This document shows positions 24,129 to 32,757 of a DNA stretch of 64,000 nt, piece by piece. Origin of the DNA: Falsiroseomonas bella (GTDB lineage Bacteria > Pseudomonadota > Alphaproteobacteria > Acetobacterales > Acetobacteraceae). The notes beneath the pieces are model-generated. The model was not told where the DNA came from and did no database searches. It saw nothing but the letters and a program-made list of their open reading frames with translations. The stretch spans positions 1 through 64,000 of the forward strand of contig NZ_QGNA01000009.1 of assembly GCF_003173615.1 (NCBI RefSeq). The letters run 5' to 3'. The position numbers and the translations under genes are program-made. Each line of letters opens with the position of its first letter. Position 1 is the stretch's first letter.

Positions 24129-24161
24129 AAGTATCACCCTGCAACACCGGGACCCGCCGCC

Positions 24162-25100
24162 ATGCCCGCGCAGCCCAGCATCCTCGACCGCATCGGCGGC
24201 ACCGGCCTGCTGCCACTGCGCCGCATCGCCGCGCCGAACGGCGCCCGCATTCTGCTCAAGCTGGAAAGCGAGAACCCCACCGGCAGCATGAAGGACCGCA
24301 TGGCCCTGGCGATGATCGAGGCCGCCGTGCGCGACGGCCGCCTGCCGCCCGGCGGCGCGGTGGTGGAATACACCGGCGGCAGCACCGGCGTGTCGCTCGC
24401 GCTTGTTTGCGCCGTGAAGGGGCATCCCCTGCACCTGGTCACCTCCGACGCCTTCGCGCGCGAGAAGCTGGATCACATGCGCCTGCTCGGCGCCGCGCTG
24501 ACGATCCTGCCGAGCGACTCCGGCCGCATGACCGAGGCGCTGACGCGCGGCATGATCGCCGCGGCCGGGGTGATCGCGGCGGAACGCGGCGCCTACTGGA
24601 CCGACCAGATGAACAACGCGGACCAGCTGCCCGCCTATGCCGCCCTGGCCGAGGAACTGCTTGCCGGCACCGGCGGCACCCTCGTCGCCTTCGTGCAGAG
24701 CGTCGGCACCGGCGCCTGCTTCCGCGGCACGGGGCAGGCGCTGCGCCGCGCCCTGCCGGGCATCCGCCTGGTTGCCGTGGAGCCGGCGGAATCCGCCGTG
24801 CTGTGCGGCAGCCCGCCCGGCGCGCACCGCATCGACGGCATCGGCGCGGGCTATGTCGTGCCGCTCTGGCGCCCCGACCTGGCCGACGCCGTCGAACCCG
24901 TCTCCACGGAGGAAGCCCGCGCCATGGCCCTGCGCCTGGCGCGGGAGGAGGGGCTGTTCTGCGGCACCTCCACCGGCGCGAACGTCGTCGCGGCGCTGCG
25001 CGAAGCCGCGCGCCTGCCGCCGGGCGCGACGATCGCCACCGTCATGTGCGACACCGGCATGAAATACCTGAAGAGCCTGGGCGCGGAGAGCGCCGGCTGA
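24162..25100 (+). CDS. PLP-dependent cysteine synthase-like enzyme
   Basis: A 312-residue fold-type II PLP enzyme. The Schiff-base lysine is Lys44 in G-S-M-K-D-R; the substrate-binding loop T-G-G-S-T-G-V-S and the phosphate-binding S-V-G-T-G-A follow. The family includes cysteine synthase, cystathionine beta-synthase and other beta-replacing enzymes. The glycine-rich S-V-G-T-G-A loop differs slightly from CysK's G-T-G-G-T and leaves the substrate open. Control by the divergent MarR regulator suggests a catabolic or stress role rather than housekeeping cysteine synthesis. The gene ends back to back with the next, convergent gene. Confidence 0.85.
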   Translation: MPAQPSILDRIGGTGLLPLRRIAAPNGARILLKLESENPTGSMKDRMALAMIEAAVRDGRLPPGGAVVEYTGGSTGVSLALVCAVKGHPLHLVTSDAFAREKLDHMRLLGAALTILPSDSGRMTEALTRGMIAAAGVIAAERGAYWTDQMNNADQLPAYAALAEELLAGTGGTLVAFVQSVGTGACFRGTGQALRRALPGIRLVAVEPAESAVLCGSPPGAHRIDGIGAGYVVPLWRPDLADAVEPVSTEEARAMALRLAREEGLFCGTSTGANVVAALREAARLPPGATIATVMCDTGMKYLKSLGAESAG

Positions 25101-25328
25101 TCACTTCAGCGGCTGATGCGCCTTGTCGAGCAGGCGACCGAGCCAGCCCTTCTTCTCCGGCTGCGTGGCCTTCGCTGCCAGCTCGGCCTCCTTCGCCGCC
25201 TCGGCGGCTTCGGCCTTCGCCCGCTTCTCCTTCTCGGCCAGCCACTTCTCCAGCGTCATGCCGGCCTTGGCGGCCCGCCGCGCCTCGTAGGCGCGCTGGC
25301 CATCGGTCAGGTCCTGGGGCTTGGACAT
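25101..25328 (-). CDS. Small charged hypothetical protein (75 aa)
   Basis: A 75-residue, highly charged protein with an Ala/Lys/Glu helix at about 23-57 and a C-terminal K-K-G-W-L-G-R-L-L-D-K amphipathic piece. The start at 25328 has GAGAGG upstream. Its stop abuts the cysteine-synthase-like stop on the other strand. No known function. Confidence 0.7.
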   Translation of the reverse strand: MSKPQDLTDGQRAYEARRAAKAGMTLEKWLAEKEKRAKAEAAEAAKEAELAAKATQPEKKGWLGRLLDKAHQPLK

Positions 25329-25417
25329 GGGGGATACCTCTCGCGGCGGTGAATGGACCCGCCTGCGGCGGCAGGCAAGGGCTTGCACGCCCGCCGAACG
25401 GCGCCGACCTTCGGCGC

Positions 25418-25750
25418 ATGGAACCCCGCGTCAAGGCCGGTATCTGGGTGAGCATGGCCACCCGCCTCTCGGACATCGCCGGCCGCCCGGCCGCGGTGAT
25501 CCGCAAGGGAGACCCCGATTCCGGCGGCATCCTCTGCCTGCTGCGCGGCCGCCAGGGCCTGGTGGTGCTGACCCAGGTCCGCGACGCCGAAGGCCGCCCG
25601 GCCTGGATGCGCGCCACCGGCGAGGCCCCGGTGGATGACGCCGCCGCCGATGCCTATGTCGAGCGCCAGGTGAAGCGCGACCCCGATCTCTGGGTCGTCG
25701 AGTTCGAGGCCCCGGACTTCAAGCCGCCCTTCGAGGCGAAGCTGATCTGA
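25418..25750 (+). CDS. DUF1491 family protein
   Basis: A 110-residue soluble protein matching the DUF1491 family of Alphaproteobacteria: an N-terminal K-A-G-I-W-V-S-M block, the K-G-D-P-D-S-G-G-I-L motif and a C-terminal R-D-P-D-L-W-V-V-E. Function unknown. The ATG at 25418 lies in a divergent spacer opposite the 75-residue gene. Confidence 0.85.
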   Translation: MEPRVKAGIWVSMATRLSDIAGRPAAVIRKGDPDSGGILCLLRGRQGLVVLTQVRDAEGRPAWMRATGEAPVDDAAADAYVERQVKRDPDLWVVEFEAPDFKPPFEAKLI

Positions 25751-25761
25751 CGTCGGCCGCC

Positions 25762-26484
25762 GTGCCGCGACCGGGCCACAGCGAGACCGACCATCCGCGC
25801 GATGCCGCCATGTCGCATGGCGTCCTCGCGGTCGGCTTCGCCGTCGCGACGGGCTTCGTCGCCTCCTACCTGCCCTGGCCCTGGGTCTTCGACATCCATT
25901 CGCCCGACTTCAACCCGATGGTCGCCCTGCCCCTGCTGTCGGCCGGCGTGACGGCGCTGGAGACGGTGCGCGCGGTGCGGGCCGAGCTGCGCCATCGCCG
26001 CTTCGGCGCCGCCACGCTCGATCTCGAAGGCAGCGGCCGGCTTCGCCTCGGCCAGCGCGTCGGCGGCGTGGTGCGCACCGCGCGTCCGCTTGCCCCGACC
26101 GGCCCCTACCGCATCCGGCTGCGCTGCGTGGACACGCATGAGTTCCGCGACACCAGCGAGAACGCGACCTCGCCCCGCAGGAACTCGGACTTCGTCGTCT
26201 GGGAGCGGGAGCAGGAATGCCCGGCGGAGGCCGTCGATTCGACCCGCGGCATCCCCTTCGCCTTCCGGCTGCCGAACTCGGTCGGCCCGGCGCCGCAGCC
26301 GCCGATCCGGCCGACGCGCTCGCCCTACTTTTCCTTCAAGGCCGCGATCATGATCCTGGGCCTCCGGCGCGTCTGGTCCAGCAACGACCCCCCGGTGGCG
26401 CGGCGCTGGCTGCTCGAGGTCTCGGCCCCGATGCAGGGCACCGATTTCGAGGCCCGCTTCCTGCTGCCCGTCGACCCGGATTGA
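25762..26484 (+). CDS. Hypothetical protein with N-terminal membrane segments (240 aa)
   Basis: A protein of up to 240 residues with two hydrophobic segments at about 18-36 and 50-70, then a soluble domain of about 160 residues with many beta-strand-like stretches. I do not recognise it. The first start is a GTG at 25762; ATG 25810 is the alternative and leads straight into the first membrane segment. It follows the DUF1491 gene by 11 bases and is probably cotranscribed with it. It converges on the PEP-mutase-family gene. Confidence 0.65.
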   Translation: MPRPGHSETDHPRDAAMSHGVLAVGFAVATGFVASYLPWPWVFDIHSPDFNPMVALPLLSAGVTALETVRAVRAELRHRRFGAATLDLEGSGRLRLGQRVGGVVRTARPLAPTGPYRIRLRCVDTHEFRDTSENATSPRRNSDFVVWEREQECPAEAVDSTRGIPFAFRLPNSVGPAPQPPIRPTRSPYFSFKAAIMILGLRRVWSSNDPPVARRWLLEVSAPMQGTDFEARFLLPVDPD

Positions 26485-26500
26485 TCGCAGCGGCGGCGCG

Positions 26501-27337
26501 CTAAGCCCCGAACAACCCGTCCAGCACCGTCCCCGGCATCCGAGTCCCGAGCGCGTCGAAGGTCCCCGCCTTCATCGCCTCCACCGCGCGCCCCACCGCG
26601 CCCCAGGCGACGCCGGCCAGCGCGCCGCCGATGCTGACGCGCCGCACGCCGAGCGCCGCGATCTCCGCCAGCGTCAGCCCGATCGGGCGCGAGACCAGCA
26701 GGTTCACCGGCAGCGGCGAGGCGGCGGCGACCACCGCCGCGATGTGCTCCGGCGTCCGGATCCCCGGCACATAGAGCACCTCCGCCCCCGCTTCCGCATA
26801 GGCCGCGATGCGCCTCAACGATTCGGCCAGGGGATCGGGATGGCCCGTCAGGAAGCATTCCGCGCGGCCCACCAGGATGCCGCGCCCCGGCGCCGCGTCG
26901 CAGGCCGCGCGCGCCGCCTGCATCCGCGCCACCGCCTCCTCCAGCGGGAACAGCGGCCGCGCCGGGTCGCCGGTGGCATCCTCCACCGAGAGCGCGGCGA
27001 CGCCCGTCTCCAGGCAGCGCGCCACGGCCCGCCCCACGCCCTCGGCATCCGCGCCGTAGCCATGGCCGAAATCGGCGTTCACCGGCAGCGCGGTCGCGCC
27101 GACGATCTCCGCGACGTGGGCGATCACCGCATCGAGATCCATCGTCCCATCGGCCAGCCCGCGCGACCAGGCGGCGCCGGAACTCGTGGTGGCCAGCGCC
27201 CGGAAGCCCTGCGCCGCGAGGTATTTCGCCGTCCCCACGTCCCACGGATTGGGCAGCACGAAGCAGCCTTCCGCATGCAACGCCCGAAAAGCCTCGCGCC
27301 GCGCGCCCGCCGCCGCCGGATCCAGCATGCCGCCCAT
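26501..27337 (-). CDS. Isocitrate lyase/PEP mutase-family protein
   Basis: A 278-residue TIM-barrel enzyme of the ICL/PEP-mutase superfamily. Metal- and phosphonate-site segments are present: V-N-A-D-F-G-H-G-Y near 90 and S-V-E-D-A-T near 117. The lyase signature K-K-C-G-H is absent, so it is not a methylisocitrate or isocitrate lyase; the group includes hydrolases and lyases of small 2-oxo acids. The start at 27337 has GGAGG six bases upstream. It ends a long minus-strand run that starts at 33213. Confidence 0.85.
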   Translation of the reverse strand: MGGMLDPAAAGARREAFRALHAEGCFVLPNPWDVGTAKYLAAQGFRALATTSSGAAWSRGLADGTMDLDAVIAHVAEIVGATALPVNADFGHGYGADAEGVGRAVARCLETGVAALSVEDATGDPARPLFPLEEAVARMQAARAACDAAPGRGILVGRAECFLTGHPDPLAESLRRIAAYAEAGAEVLYVPGIRTPEHIAAVVAAASPLPVNLLVSRPIGLTLAEIAALGVRRVSIGGALAGVAWGAVGRAVEAMKAGTFDALGTRMPGTVLDGLFGA

Positions 27338-27354
27338 CCTCGCCTCCTTCCTCG

Positions 27355-28647
27355 TCACGCCACCGGTCGCGACCGGAGGATGCGGCCATCGGCCAGCGCG
27401 ATCGCGTGCAGGGTCTGGCTCAGCCGATCCGGGGTGGCGAGCAGCCAGAGCCGACCCGGCTCCGTCATCGCGAAGGCGATGTGCTCCGCGGTGGGCAGCG
27501 TCGCCTCCCACAGCGTCGTGCCGTCCGGCCGGATCCGCCGCACCCATTCCTCCATGCCGCCCACGGCGCCGATCTGCGCCAGCAGGATCGAGGGCGGGTC
27601 CGCGGGCGCCAACAGTCGCCCCGGCGCCTCCACCAGCAGCCCGCCGGCTGGCAGCGGCGCGACCCCCGCCACCGGCTCGGCCACCTCCAGCACATCCGCC
27701 GCACCGCCGCCGTCGCGCACCCGCCCGCGCCAGAGCCGCATCGGACCCGGCTCCGGCATCGGCGGCAGGAAGGCGCCGCCCGCATCCTGCGCCGCGACCG
27801 CCCCGCTGATCGCCATCTCCGCCGGCAGCAGCCCGAACCAGGTCGCGCCCACGCGCCCCTCCCGCGCCAGAGCGGGGCCGGCGAAGGCTGCGGCGCGGAA
27901 CAGCGGCGGCAGCGGCGCGTCGCGCGGGTCGCTGCGCCGATGCGCGATGCGGGTCGCCGGATCGAAGGCGAAGCCGCCGCGGCCCGATGCCGTGCCATCC
28001 AGCACCAGCGCCTCCGCCAAGCTCAGCCGCCCGCGCAGCCCGGGCCGGTCCAGGTCGAGCTCGGGATTGAGGCGGGCAAGTTCCGCCTGGTCCAACGTCT
28101 TGCCCATGAAGCCCGGCCCGGCGGCCACGAGCTGGTCGGCCCAGACCCAGGCCGTGTTGCCCTGCGCCGCGATCAGCCGGGCATCCGGCGCGCCGCCCAC
28201 CGGCACCACCGCGACGCGCACCTGCGCCGCGCGCCATATGTCGTCCGCCAGGTAGGACGTCACCTCCAGCATCTCGCGCTGCGCCGGCGTCTCGACCGAG
28301 AGGTTCCAGTCGCGCATCTCGACGCGGCTCAGCACCAGCAGCGCCTCCTGCTCGTCGAGGTCGCCGGGCAGCGTGCCGCGCTGGTCGGCCTCCCGCCCGC
28401 CGGGCCGGCGAAGCTCCATGCGGGCGCGGAGCAGGGGCGGGATGATGCGGCGGTTGTCGAAGCGCTGCTTCGGCTGCGCATCGGGGAAGAGCGCCGGGAT
28501 GCCGACGACAAGCCCGGCCAGCAGCGCGCCGATCGCGCCGATGCCGCCGATGACAAGCCTGCGGCCCGATCTGTGCGCCGCCGCCGCCTCCGCATGGGTG
28601 GGCGGTTCCAGCCGCTTGCGGTCAGGGCGTTGCCGCTTGCCGTCCAT
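27355..28647 (-). CDS. Hypothetical membrane-anchored protein (430 aa)
   Basis: A 430-residue protein with a basic cytoplasmic N-terminus, a single membrane helix at about 31-52 and a large, probably periplasmic domain. That domain carries repeated short strands ending in Gly or Asp, suggesting a beta-propeller-like fold. No catalytic motif or family is recognised. It lies 17 bases upstream of the PEP-mutase-family gene and 22 bases downstream of upp, so it is part of the same transcript. Confidence 0.7.
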   Translation of the reverse strand: MDGKRQRPDRKRLEPPTHAEAAAAHRSGRRLVIGGIGAIGALLAGLVVGIPALFPDAQPKQRFDNRRIIPPLLRARMELRRPGGREADQRGTLPGDLDEQEALLVLSRVEMRDWNLSVETPAQREMLEVTSYLADDIWRAAQVRVAVVPVGGAPDARLIAAQGNTAWVWADQLVAAGPGFMGKTLDQAELARLNPELDLDRPGLRGRLSLAEALVLDGTASGRGGFAFDPATRIAHRRSDPRDAPLPPLFRAAAFAGPALAREGRVGATWFGLLPAEMAISGAVAAQDAGGAFLPPMPEPGPMRLWRGRVRDGGGAADVLEVAEPVAGVAPLPAGGLLVEAPGRLLAPADPPSILLAQIGAVGGMEEWVRRIRPDGTTLWEATLPTAEHIAFAMTEPGRLWLLATPDRLSQTLHAIALADGRILRSRPVA

Positions 28648-28669
28648 GCTGGCGGTGCTCCGCTCGCCG

Positions 28670-29305
28670 CTATCCCTCCGTGCCGAAGCAGCGGTCGCCG
28701 GCGTCGCCGAGGCCCGGCACGATGAAGCCGCGCTCGTTCAGCTTCACATCCAGCGCGGCGGTGTAGATCGGCACGTCCGGATGCGCTTCCCGCAGCTTCG
28801 CCACCCCTTCCGGCGCGGCGACGACGCAGACGAAGCGCACCACCGGCGCGCCGGATTCCTTCACGCGGCTGATCGCGGCGATCGCGCTGCCGCCGGTGGC
28901 CAGCATCGGGTCGTAGAGGATCGCGCCGCGCGTGGTGACCTCGGGCGGCATGCGCAGCAGGTATTGCGAGGGCTGCAGCGTATGCTCGTCGCGCATCAGC
29001 CCGACATGGCCGACCGGCGCGTCCGGCAGGATCTGCATGGCGCCTTCCAGCAGGCCGAGGCCCGCACGCAGCACCGCCACCAGGACCGGCTCCGGCCCGG
29101 CGAGCCTGCGGTGGTCCATCGTGGTCAGCGGCGTCGTCACCTTCGCCGTCACGGAGGGCAGCCCACGCGTCGCCTCCACCGTCAGCATCGCGCCGATCTC
29201 CGCCAGCAGCCGGCGGAAGCGCGGGGAGGGGGTGGCCACGTCGCGCAGCTCCGCCAGGCGATGGCTGAGCAGGGCATGGTCCACGACATGCAGGCTTGCG
29301 GTCAT
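28670..29305 (-). CDS. upp: Uracil phosphoribosyltransferase
   Basis: A 211-residue UPRTase of normal length. The PRPP-binding loop is Y-D-P-M-L-A-T-G-G-S at about 133-142 and the uracil-binding C-terminal segment is G-L-G-D-A-G-D-R-x-F-G. It converts uracil and PRPP to UMP in pyrimidine salvage. The start at 29305 gives the expected N-terminus, though the ribosome-binding site is weak. Confidence 0.95.
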   Translation of the reverse strand: MTASLHVVDHALLSHRLAELRDVATPSPRFRRLLAEIGAMLTVEATRGLPSVTAKVTTPLTTMDHRRLAGPEPVLVAVLRAGLGLLEGAMQILPDAPVGHVGLMRDEHTLQPSQYLLRMPPEVTTRGAILYDPMLATGGSAIAAISRVKESGAPVVRFVCVVAAPEGVAKLREAHPDVPIYTAALDVKLNERGFIVPGLGDAGDRCFGTEG

Positions 29306-29381
29306 CGTTCGGCGTCCGGCGGCGGTGTCGCGCAGTTGTCCTATGCCCCGGCGCCCCCGCCAAGCGCCGCGTGGAGGCGTG

Positions 29382-31493
29382 CTACGGCGCCCGGGCCGGA
29401 GCGGGGGCAGGGGCCTCCGCCGCATTCGCCGCGGGCCCCGCCTCCAGCCTGAGCTCGATGCGCCGGTTGCGGGCATAGGCCTCCGGCGTCTCGCGGTCGT
29501 CCAGCGGCTGGGTGTCGCCGAAGGCCGCGGCGGCGACGCGGTTGCGCGGCAGCCCGGCCTCGATCAGCAGCTGCGCCACCGCGATGGCGCGCGCCGCCGA
29601 CAGCTCCCAGTTGTTGGCGAAGCGCCCGCCGCCGCGGATCGGGCTGCGGTCGGCGTGCCCGTCCACCCGCAGCACCCAGTTCAGGTCGCGCGGGAACTGC
29701 GCCGCAAGGTCCAGCAGCACGCGCGCCAGGTCGCGGATCTGCTGCTGACCCGCCGGCGACATCTCCGCGCTGCCCACGGGGAACAGCACCTCCGACTGGA
29801 AGACGAAGCGGTCGCCGACGATGCGCACCTCGGGCCTTTCGCCGATGACGCGCCGCAGCCGGCCGAAGAAGTCGGAGCGATAGGATTGCAGCTCCTCGAC
29901 CCGTGCGGCGAGCGCCGCGTTCAACCGCTGGCCGAGCAGCGCGATCTGCGCGTCCCGGTCGCGCCCCTCCGCTTCCGAGGCATCGAGCGCAGCATTCAGC
30001 CGCGCCATCTCGCCGCGCAGCGCCTCGAGCTGGCTGGTCAGCAGCGCGACCTGCGTGCGGGCGCTTTCCGAAAGCCGCGCGAACTCGCCCGACTGGCTCT
30101 CCGCCGCCTGGCGGCGCCGCTCGGCTTCCGCGGCGCGGGCGGTGGCCTCCGCGGCAAGCTGCGCGGCCGCCCTGCGCTGGCGTTCCGCCTCGGCGGCGGC
30201 GCGTTCGGCCTCGGTGGAGCGGCCGGTCGCCTGCGCGACCAGCGCTTCCGCCGCGGCACGGGCGCGCGCCGCTTCCTCGGCCGCGCGCTGCGCGGCGCTG
30301 CGCTGCTGCTCGGATTGGGCGGCCTGCTGCTGCGCGGCGGTGCGCAGGCGCTGCTGCTCCTCGGCGCGGGCCAGCGCCTCGGCCGCCTGGCGTTCCAGCT
30401 GGTCGCGCAGCGCGGTCAGCGCGCGGAGCTGCTCCGACAGCCGCGCGATGTCGGACAGCCGCGCCTCGATCGTCGCGCGGTCGGCCTGCACCGTCTGGTC
30501 GAGCTTCGCGCGTTCCTCCTGCAGGCCGGCGATGTCGCGCCGCGCCGCCTCCAGCTGCTGCCGCGCCGCGGCCAGGTCGCGCGCCAGCGCCTCCGCTTCC
30601 TGCCGCCGCTGCGCGAGGTCGCGGTTGAGCGCCTCGGCCTCCTGGCGGCTGGCGGCCAGCGCGCGCTGGTTCGCATCCCGCGCGCCGCGCGTCTCCTGCA
30701 ATTCGCGCGTCAGCGCCTGGGCCTGGTTGCGGCTGGCCTCCAGCTCCTGCGAACGCGCCGCCAGCGCCTCGCGCTCGGCGGCGAGCTCGCGCGTCAGGCC
30801 CTGGCCGAGCGACTGCGCCGCGGCGAGGTCGCGCTCCCGCGCCTCGCGCGTGCGGCGTTCCGCATCCAGGTCGCGGCCGAGCGTCGAAGCCTGGTCCCGC
30901 GCCGCCGCCAGGTCGCGCCGAACCGCCTCCAGCGCAGCGCGCTCGGCCGCCAACAGGCGCTGCGCATCGGTCAGGGTGCGTGCGGTGCGCGCGGCATCGC
31001 CGCCCACCGCCTCGGCCCGCGCCAGCGCCTCCGCCAGCCGGCCTTCCAGCTCCGCGATCCGGGCCGTCCCGCCGCGCGCCGAGGCTTCGAGATCCGCCAG
31101 CCGCGCCGCCAGCCTGTCGCGCTCGCCGCGCGTCGTGTCGCGCTCCGTCGCCAGCCGGTCGCGCTCGTCCCGCAGCAGCGAGAGGCTGCGCTGCGCCGCG
31201 TCCCGCGCCGTCGCCGCCGCGCGCAGCTCCTCGTTGGTGCGGCCGAGCGTGTTGCGCAGCTCCTCCGCCTGGCCGCGTTCCAGCGCCAGCAGCTCGCCGA
31301 GCTCCGCCACCTGTCGGTTCAGCCGATCCAGCGCCCGGTCCCGCGAGGACAGCGCGACGGACAGGAAGCCCTGCGAGAGCACGAAGACCAGCAGCACGAA
31401 GATGATGAGGATGAGCAGCGTGGACAGCGCATCCACATAGCCCGGCCAGGCATCGATCCCGCCGCGGTCCCGCCGCCCCCGCCCGAGCGCCAT
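29382..31493 (-). CDS. MotB/OmpA-like protein with very long coiled coil
   Basis: A 703-residue protein. A short cytoplasmic N-terminus leads into one membrane helix at about 22-46, with Asp21 at the MotB proton-site position (P-G-Y-V-D-A-L). An almost uninterrupted Gln/Arg/Glu/Ala coiled coil spans about 52-530. A C-terminal OmpA-type peptidoglycan-binding domain follows (about 565-690, with V-D-G-H-A-D and N-W-E-L-S-A-A-R-A). It should form a proton channel with the MotA-like protein encoded just upstream. The periplasmic coil is far longer than in flagellar MotB. Function in the cell is unknown. Confidence 0.82.
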   Translation of the reverse strand: MALGRGRRDRGGIDAWPGYVDALSTLLILIIFVLLVFVLSQGFLSVALSSRDRALDRLNRQVAELGELLALERGQAEELRNTLGRTNEELRAAATARDAAQRSLSLLRDERDRLATERDTTRGERDRLAARLADLEASARGGTARIAELEGRLAEALARAEAVGGDAARTARTLTDAQRLLAAERAALEAVRRDLAAARDQASTLGRDLDAERRTREARERDLAAAQSLGQGLTRELAAEREALAARSQELEASRNQAQALTRELQETRGARDANQRALAASRQEAEALNRDLAQRRQEAEALARDLAAARQQLEAARRDIAGLQEERAKLDQTVQADRATIEARLSDIARLSEQLRALTALRDQLERQAAEALARAEEQQRLRTAAQQQAAQSEQQRSAAQRAAEEAARARAAAEALVAQATGRSTEAERAAAEAERQRRAAAQLAAEATARAAEAERRRQAAESQSGEFARLSESARTQVALLTSQLEALRGEMARLNAALDASEAEGRDRDAQIALLGQRLNAALAARVEELQSYRSDFFGRLRRVIGERPEVRIVGDRFVFQSEVLFPVGSAEMSPAGQQQIRDLARVLLDLAAQFPRDLNWVLRVDGHADRSPIRGGGRFANNWELSAARAIAVAQLLIEAGLPRNRVAAAAFGDTQPLDDRETPEAYARNRRIELRLEAGPAANAAEAPAPAPARAP

Positions 31494-31608
31494 GCCTAGA
31501 TGGCCCCTGCGGGGCCGCGCATGCGATTCAGATCTCCGGTGCTCGCGGCGTGCCGCCGCTGCGCCCTTCGATCATCGCAGGCGCCACCGCCCGCGCGCCG
31601 GACGGCCA

Positions 31609-32748
31609 TCACTGCCGCGGCTCCTCCGCCAGCGCCGCGATGGTCCGCGCGAGCACCTTGATCTCGTTGCGGATCTCTGTCGTCGCCTGCATCCGCCCCT
31701 GGCCCATCTCCTCCAGGATGCGGGCGAGGTAGAGCTCCAGGTTGCGAATATGCCCGCGCGTCGCGTCGTCCATCGCGCCGCCGCCGGCCGCATCCGCCAG
31801 CCGCGCGAGCGTCGGCTGCAGCTGCGCCTGCGCCTCCGCCATGCGGCTCATCAGCACCTGCGCCGCGCGCATCTGGTCGGCCAGCACGGTCAGCCGCTCG
31901 GTCAGCGTCATCAGCGCCTGGTTGCCCTGCGCGCGCCCTTCCTCGTTGCGGGCGATGGCGCGCTGCAGCTCGTCCATGTTCTCGGCCGACTGCTCGAGCA
32001 GCGCCTGGACGTAGGCCGGCATCGAGCCTTCGCCGTCCTGCCCCAGCGCCCCGGACGACAGCCGCGTCGCCCCCGCCAGCCAGTCCTCCAGCTCCGAGTA
32101 GAAGCGGTTCTGCGCCTGGCCCGCCTGGAGATCCAGGAACCCCAGCACCAGCGCCCCCGCGAGACCCAGCATCGACGACGAGAAGGCGATGCTCATGCCC
32201 CTGAGCGGCTGGCTCAGCCCCGCCTTCAGCTGGTTGAACAGCGCGTTGATGTCGCCCGTGCCCACCGACATGTCGTTGATCACGTCGGACACGCTGCCGA
32301 TCGTCAGCAGCAGCCCCCAGAAGGTGCCGAGCAGCCCGAGGAAGATCAGCAGCCCCGTCGCATACCGGGAAATCTCCCGCTGCTCGTCGAGGCGTGAGGC
32401 GATGCCGTCCAGCACGCTCCGCATCGCCATGGCCGAGAGCGAAAGCCGCTCGCTCCGCCGGCTGGCCAGCATGCTCGCCATCGGCGCCAGCAGCTTCGGC
32501 GGCGGCCGGCTCGGCGCGCCGGCGACGGGATTGCGGAACTGCTCCAGCCACTCGACCTCGCGCGTCAGCGCCAGCACCTGGCGGATCGTCCAGGCGATGC
32601 CGAGCAGCAGCACCGCCAGGATCACGCCGTTGAGCAGCGGGTTCGCCAGGAAGGCGTGGCTGATCTCGCCCGCCAGCAGCCCCGCCAGCCCCGCCACGGC
32701 CGCGAGGAAGATCAGCATGCGCCAGAGATACATGGTGGGGCTGGTCAT
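31609..32748 (-). CDS. MotA/TolQ/ExbB-like membrane protein
   Basis: A 379-residue protein with four membrane segments (about 9-27, 36-55, 130-152 and 187-207) and a C-terminal helical cytoplasmic region of about 150 residues. The G-L-L-G-T-F-W-G-L-L block in the third helix is the proton-channel signature of this superfamily. It probably forms the ring around the MotB-like protein encoded next (115 bases downstream) and resembles ZorA and other non-flagellar stator proteins in layout. Confidence 0.82.
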   Translation of the reverse strand: MTSPTMYLWRMLIFLAAVAGLAGLLAGEISHAFLANPLLNGVILAVLLLGIAWTIRQVLALTREVEWLEQFRNPVAGAPSRPPPKLLAPMASMLASRRSERLSLSAMAMRSVLDGIASRLDEQREISRYATGLLIFLGLLGTFWGLLLTIGSVSDVINDMSVGTGDINALFNQLKAGLSQPLRGMSIAFSSSMLGLAGALVLGFLDLQAGQAQNRFYSELEDWLAGATRLSSGALGQDGEGSMPAYVQALLEQSAENMDELQRAIARNEEGRAQGNQALMTLTERLTVLADQMRAAQVLMSRMAEAQAQLQPTLARLADAAGGGAMDDATRGHIRNLELYLARILEEMGQGRMQATTEIRNEIKVLARTIAALAEEPRQ

Positions 32749-32757
32749 CCGCGCGCC

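Noticed and set aside
26501-27337. Second methylisocitrate lyase
   Set aside because: It lacks the K-K-C-G-H catalytic loop that the enzyme at 58034 has, so only superfamily membership is claimed.
30055-31440. Ser/Arg/Ala-rich + strand open frame opposite the coiled-coil gene
   Set aside because: Low-complexity antisense reading of a repetitive coiled coil; no start signal.
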